A DNA stretch of 11,733 bases from assembly GCA_026770585.1 (NCBI GenBank), contig MU646621.1:171096-182828 (forward strand). Reading direction: 5' to 3'. Both the position numbers and the translations under genes were made by a program. The notes under the pieces were generated by a model. That model saw only the letters and a list, made by a program, of their open reading frames with translations. It made no database searches and was not told where the DNA came from. Shown here piece by piece: positions 11,480 to 11,733 of the stretch. Every line of letters begins with the position of its first letter. Position 1 is the stretch's first letter. The stretch comes from Baffinella frigidus. Taxonomy: Eukaryota > Cryptophyceae > Cryptomonadales > Baffinellaceae.

Positions 11480-11733
11480 CTGAACCCGGAACCCTGAACC
11501 CTGAACCCTGCACCTAATATGTGTTTTCATGTGGTGCGGGCAATCAGTAATCAGTGATTTCGTGTGGGGCGGGCAGGATCAGGGAGCTCCGAGAGAAAGG
11601 GGTCGCCTGGTATGCTTCAAACGTCGCCCCAGGCACAAAACCCTGAACCCTGAACCCTGGACCCTGGACCCTGAACCCTGAACCCTGAACCCTGAACCCT
11701 GAACCCTGGACCCTGAACCCTGAACCCTGAACC
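11480..11733 (-). repeat. CCCTGAA heptamer arrays, window end
   Basis: A short patch at 11480-11515 and a clean run from 11638 to the end consist of CCCTGAA with CCCTGGA variants. This is a derived form of CCCTAAA with a fixed A-to-G change, which shows local amplification of a mutated heptamer. The array continues out of the window. Confidence 0.92.
11529..11582 (+). repeat. Short direct repeat in the right spacer
   Basis: CATGTGGTGCGGGCAATCAG at 11529 recurs as CGTGTGGGGCGGGCAGGATC at 11561. AATCAGTAATCAGTG lies between. It is an old small tandem duplication. No gene is seen between 11421 and 11636. Confidence 0.6.

Noticed and set aside
1-11733. tRNA, rRNA or transposase genes
   Set aside because: I searched by eye for tRNA-like B-box words and conserved rRNA segments, and for transposase-like open frames, and found nothing that holds up.

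Overview
This is a repeat-dominated window of a eukaryotic nuclear genome. There is no bacterial-style gene packing, and candidate coding exons are short and separated by long introns. The heptamer TTTAGGG/CCCTAAA and its decayed forms are everywhere. This is the telomere-type heptamer of plants, many algae, dinoflagellates and chromerids. Both GT and GC appear at exon-like 5' splice positions, introns are stuffed with heptamers, and fold-back elements are abundant. Together these make a dinoflagellate or similar alga my best guess. That is an inference, not an identification. I see no rRNA, tRNA, CRISPR array or recognisable transposase.

Layout. (1) Positions 1-5030 hold fold-back DNA and minisatellites. 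They include a 150-bp nearly perfect nested palindrome (91-240), ten copies of a ~121-bp palindromic MITE-like element here called palA (473-3304, one of them corrupted and one a right half), and a 327-bp exact tandem duplication (807-1460). A 51-bp minisatellite in three arrays is derived from the inside of a second palindromic element, palC (complete copies at 2270-2373 and 4157-4260). A third element, palD, lies at 4498-4647. A short TTTAGGG patch and a longer block at 4780-5027 close this half. (2) Positions 5028-5740 are non-repetitive with only weak coding signals. (3) From about 5.8 to 10.25 kb, on the + strand, there is a candidate multi-exon gene of unrecognised family. The exons are a (to 5911), b (5945-6234), c (6781-6849), d (7852-7927), e (8822-8921) and f (10151-10246). 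Reading phases agree at every proposed junction, and each intron except the 33-bp first one is filled with heptamer repeats: CCCTAAA types upstream, then TATACTA/TATAGTA types. The later encoded part is rich in Ser-Pro motifs.

The most striking feature is in the introns around exons d, e and f. They contain truncated echoes of the exon edges. Copies of acceptor plus exon start lie mostly upstream of the complete exon. Copies of exon end plus 5' splice site lie downstream. This looks like intron growth by repeated duplication of exon-intron junctions, with heptamer arrays spreading between the copies. (4) Positions 10.25-11.73 kb hold four exon-f echoes in TATAC/TATAG heptamers, then a (TCC)n tract and a CCCTGAA heptamer block.

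Seven distinct fold-back structures (91-240, palA, palC, palD, and three inside the introns at 8351-8523, 9243-9339 and 9711-9852) all have a TA dinucleotide at or within one or two bases of each end. This suggests one TA-targeting mobilisation mechanism for the whole window. All calls come from reading the sequence; no database was consulted.
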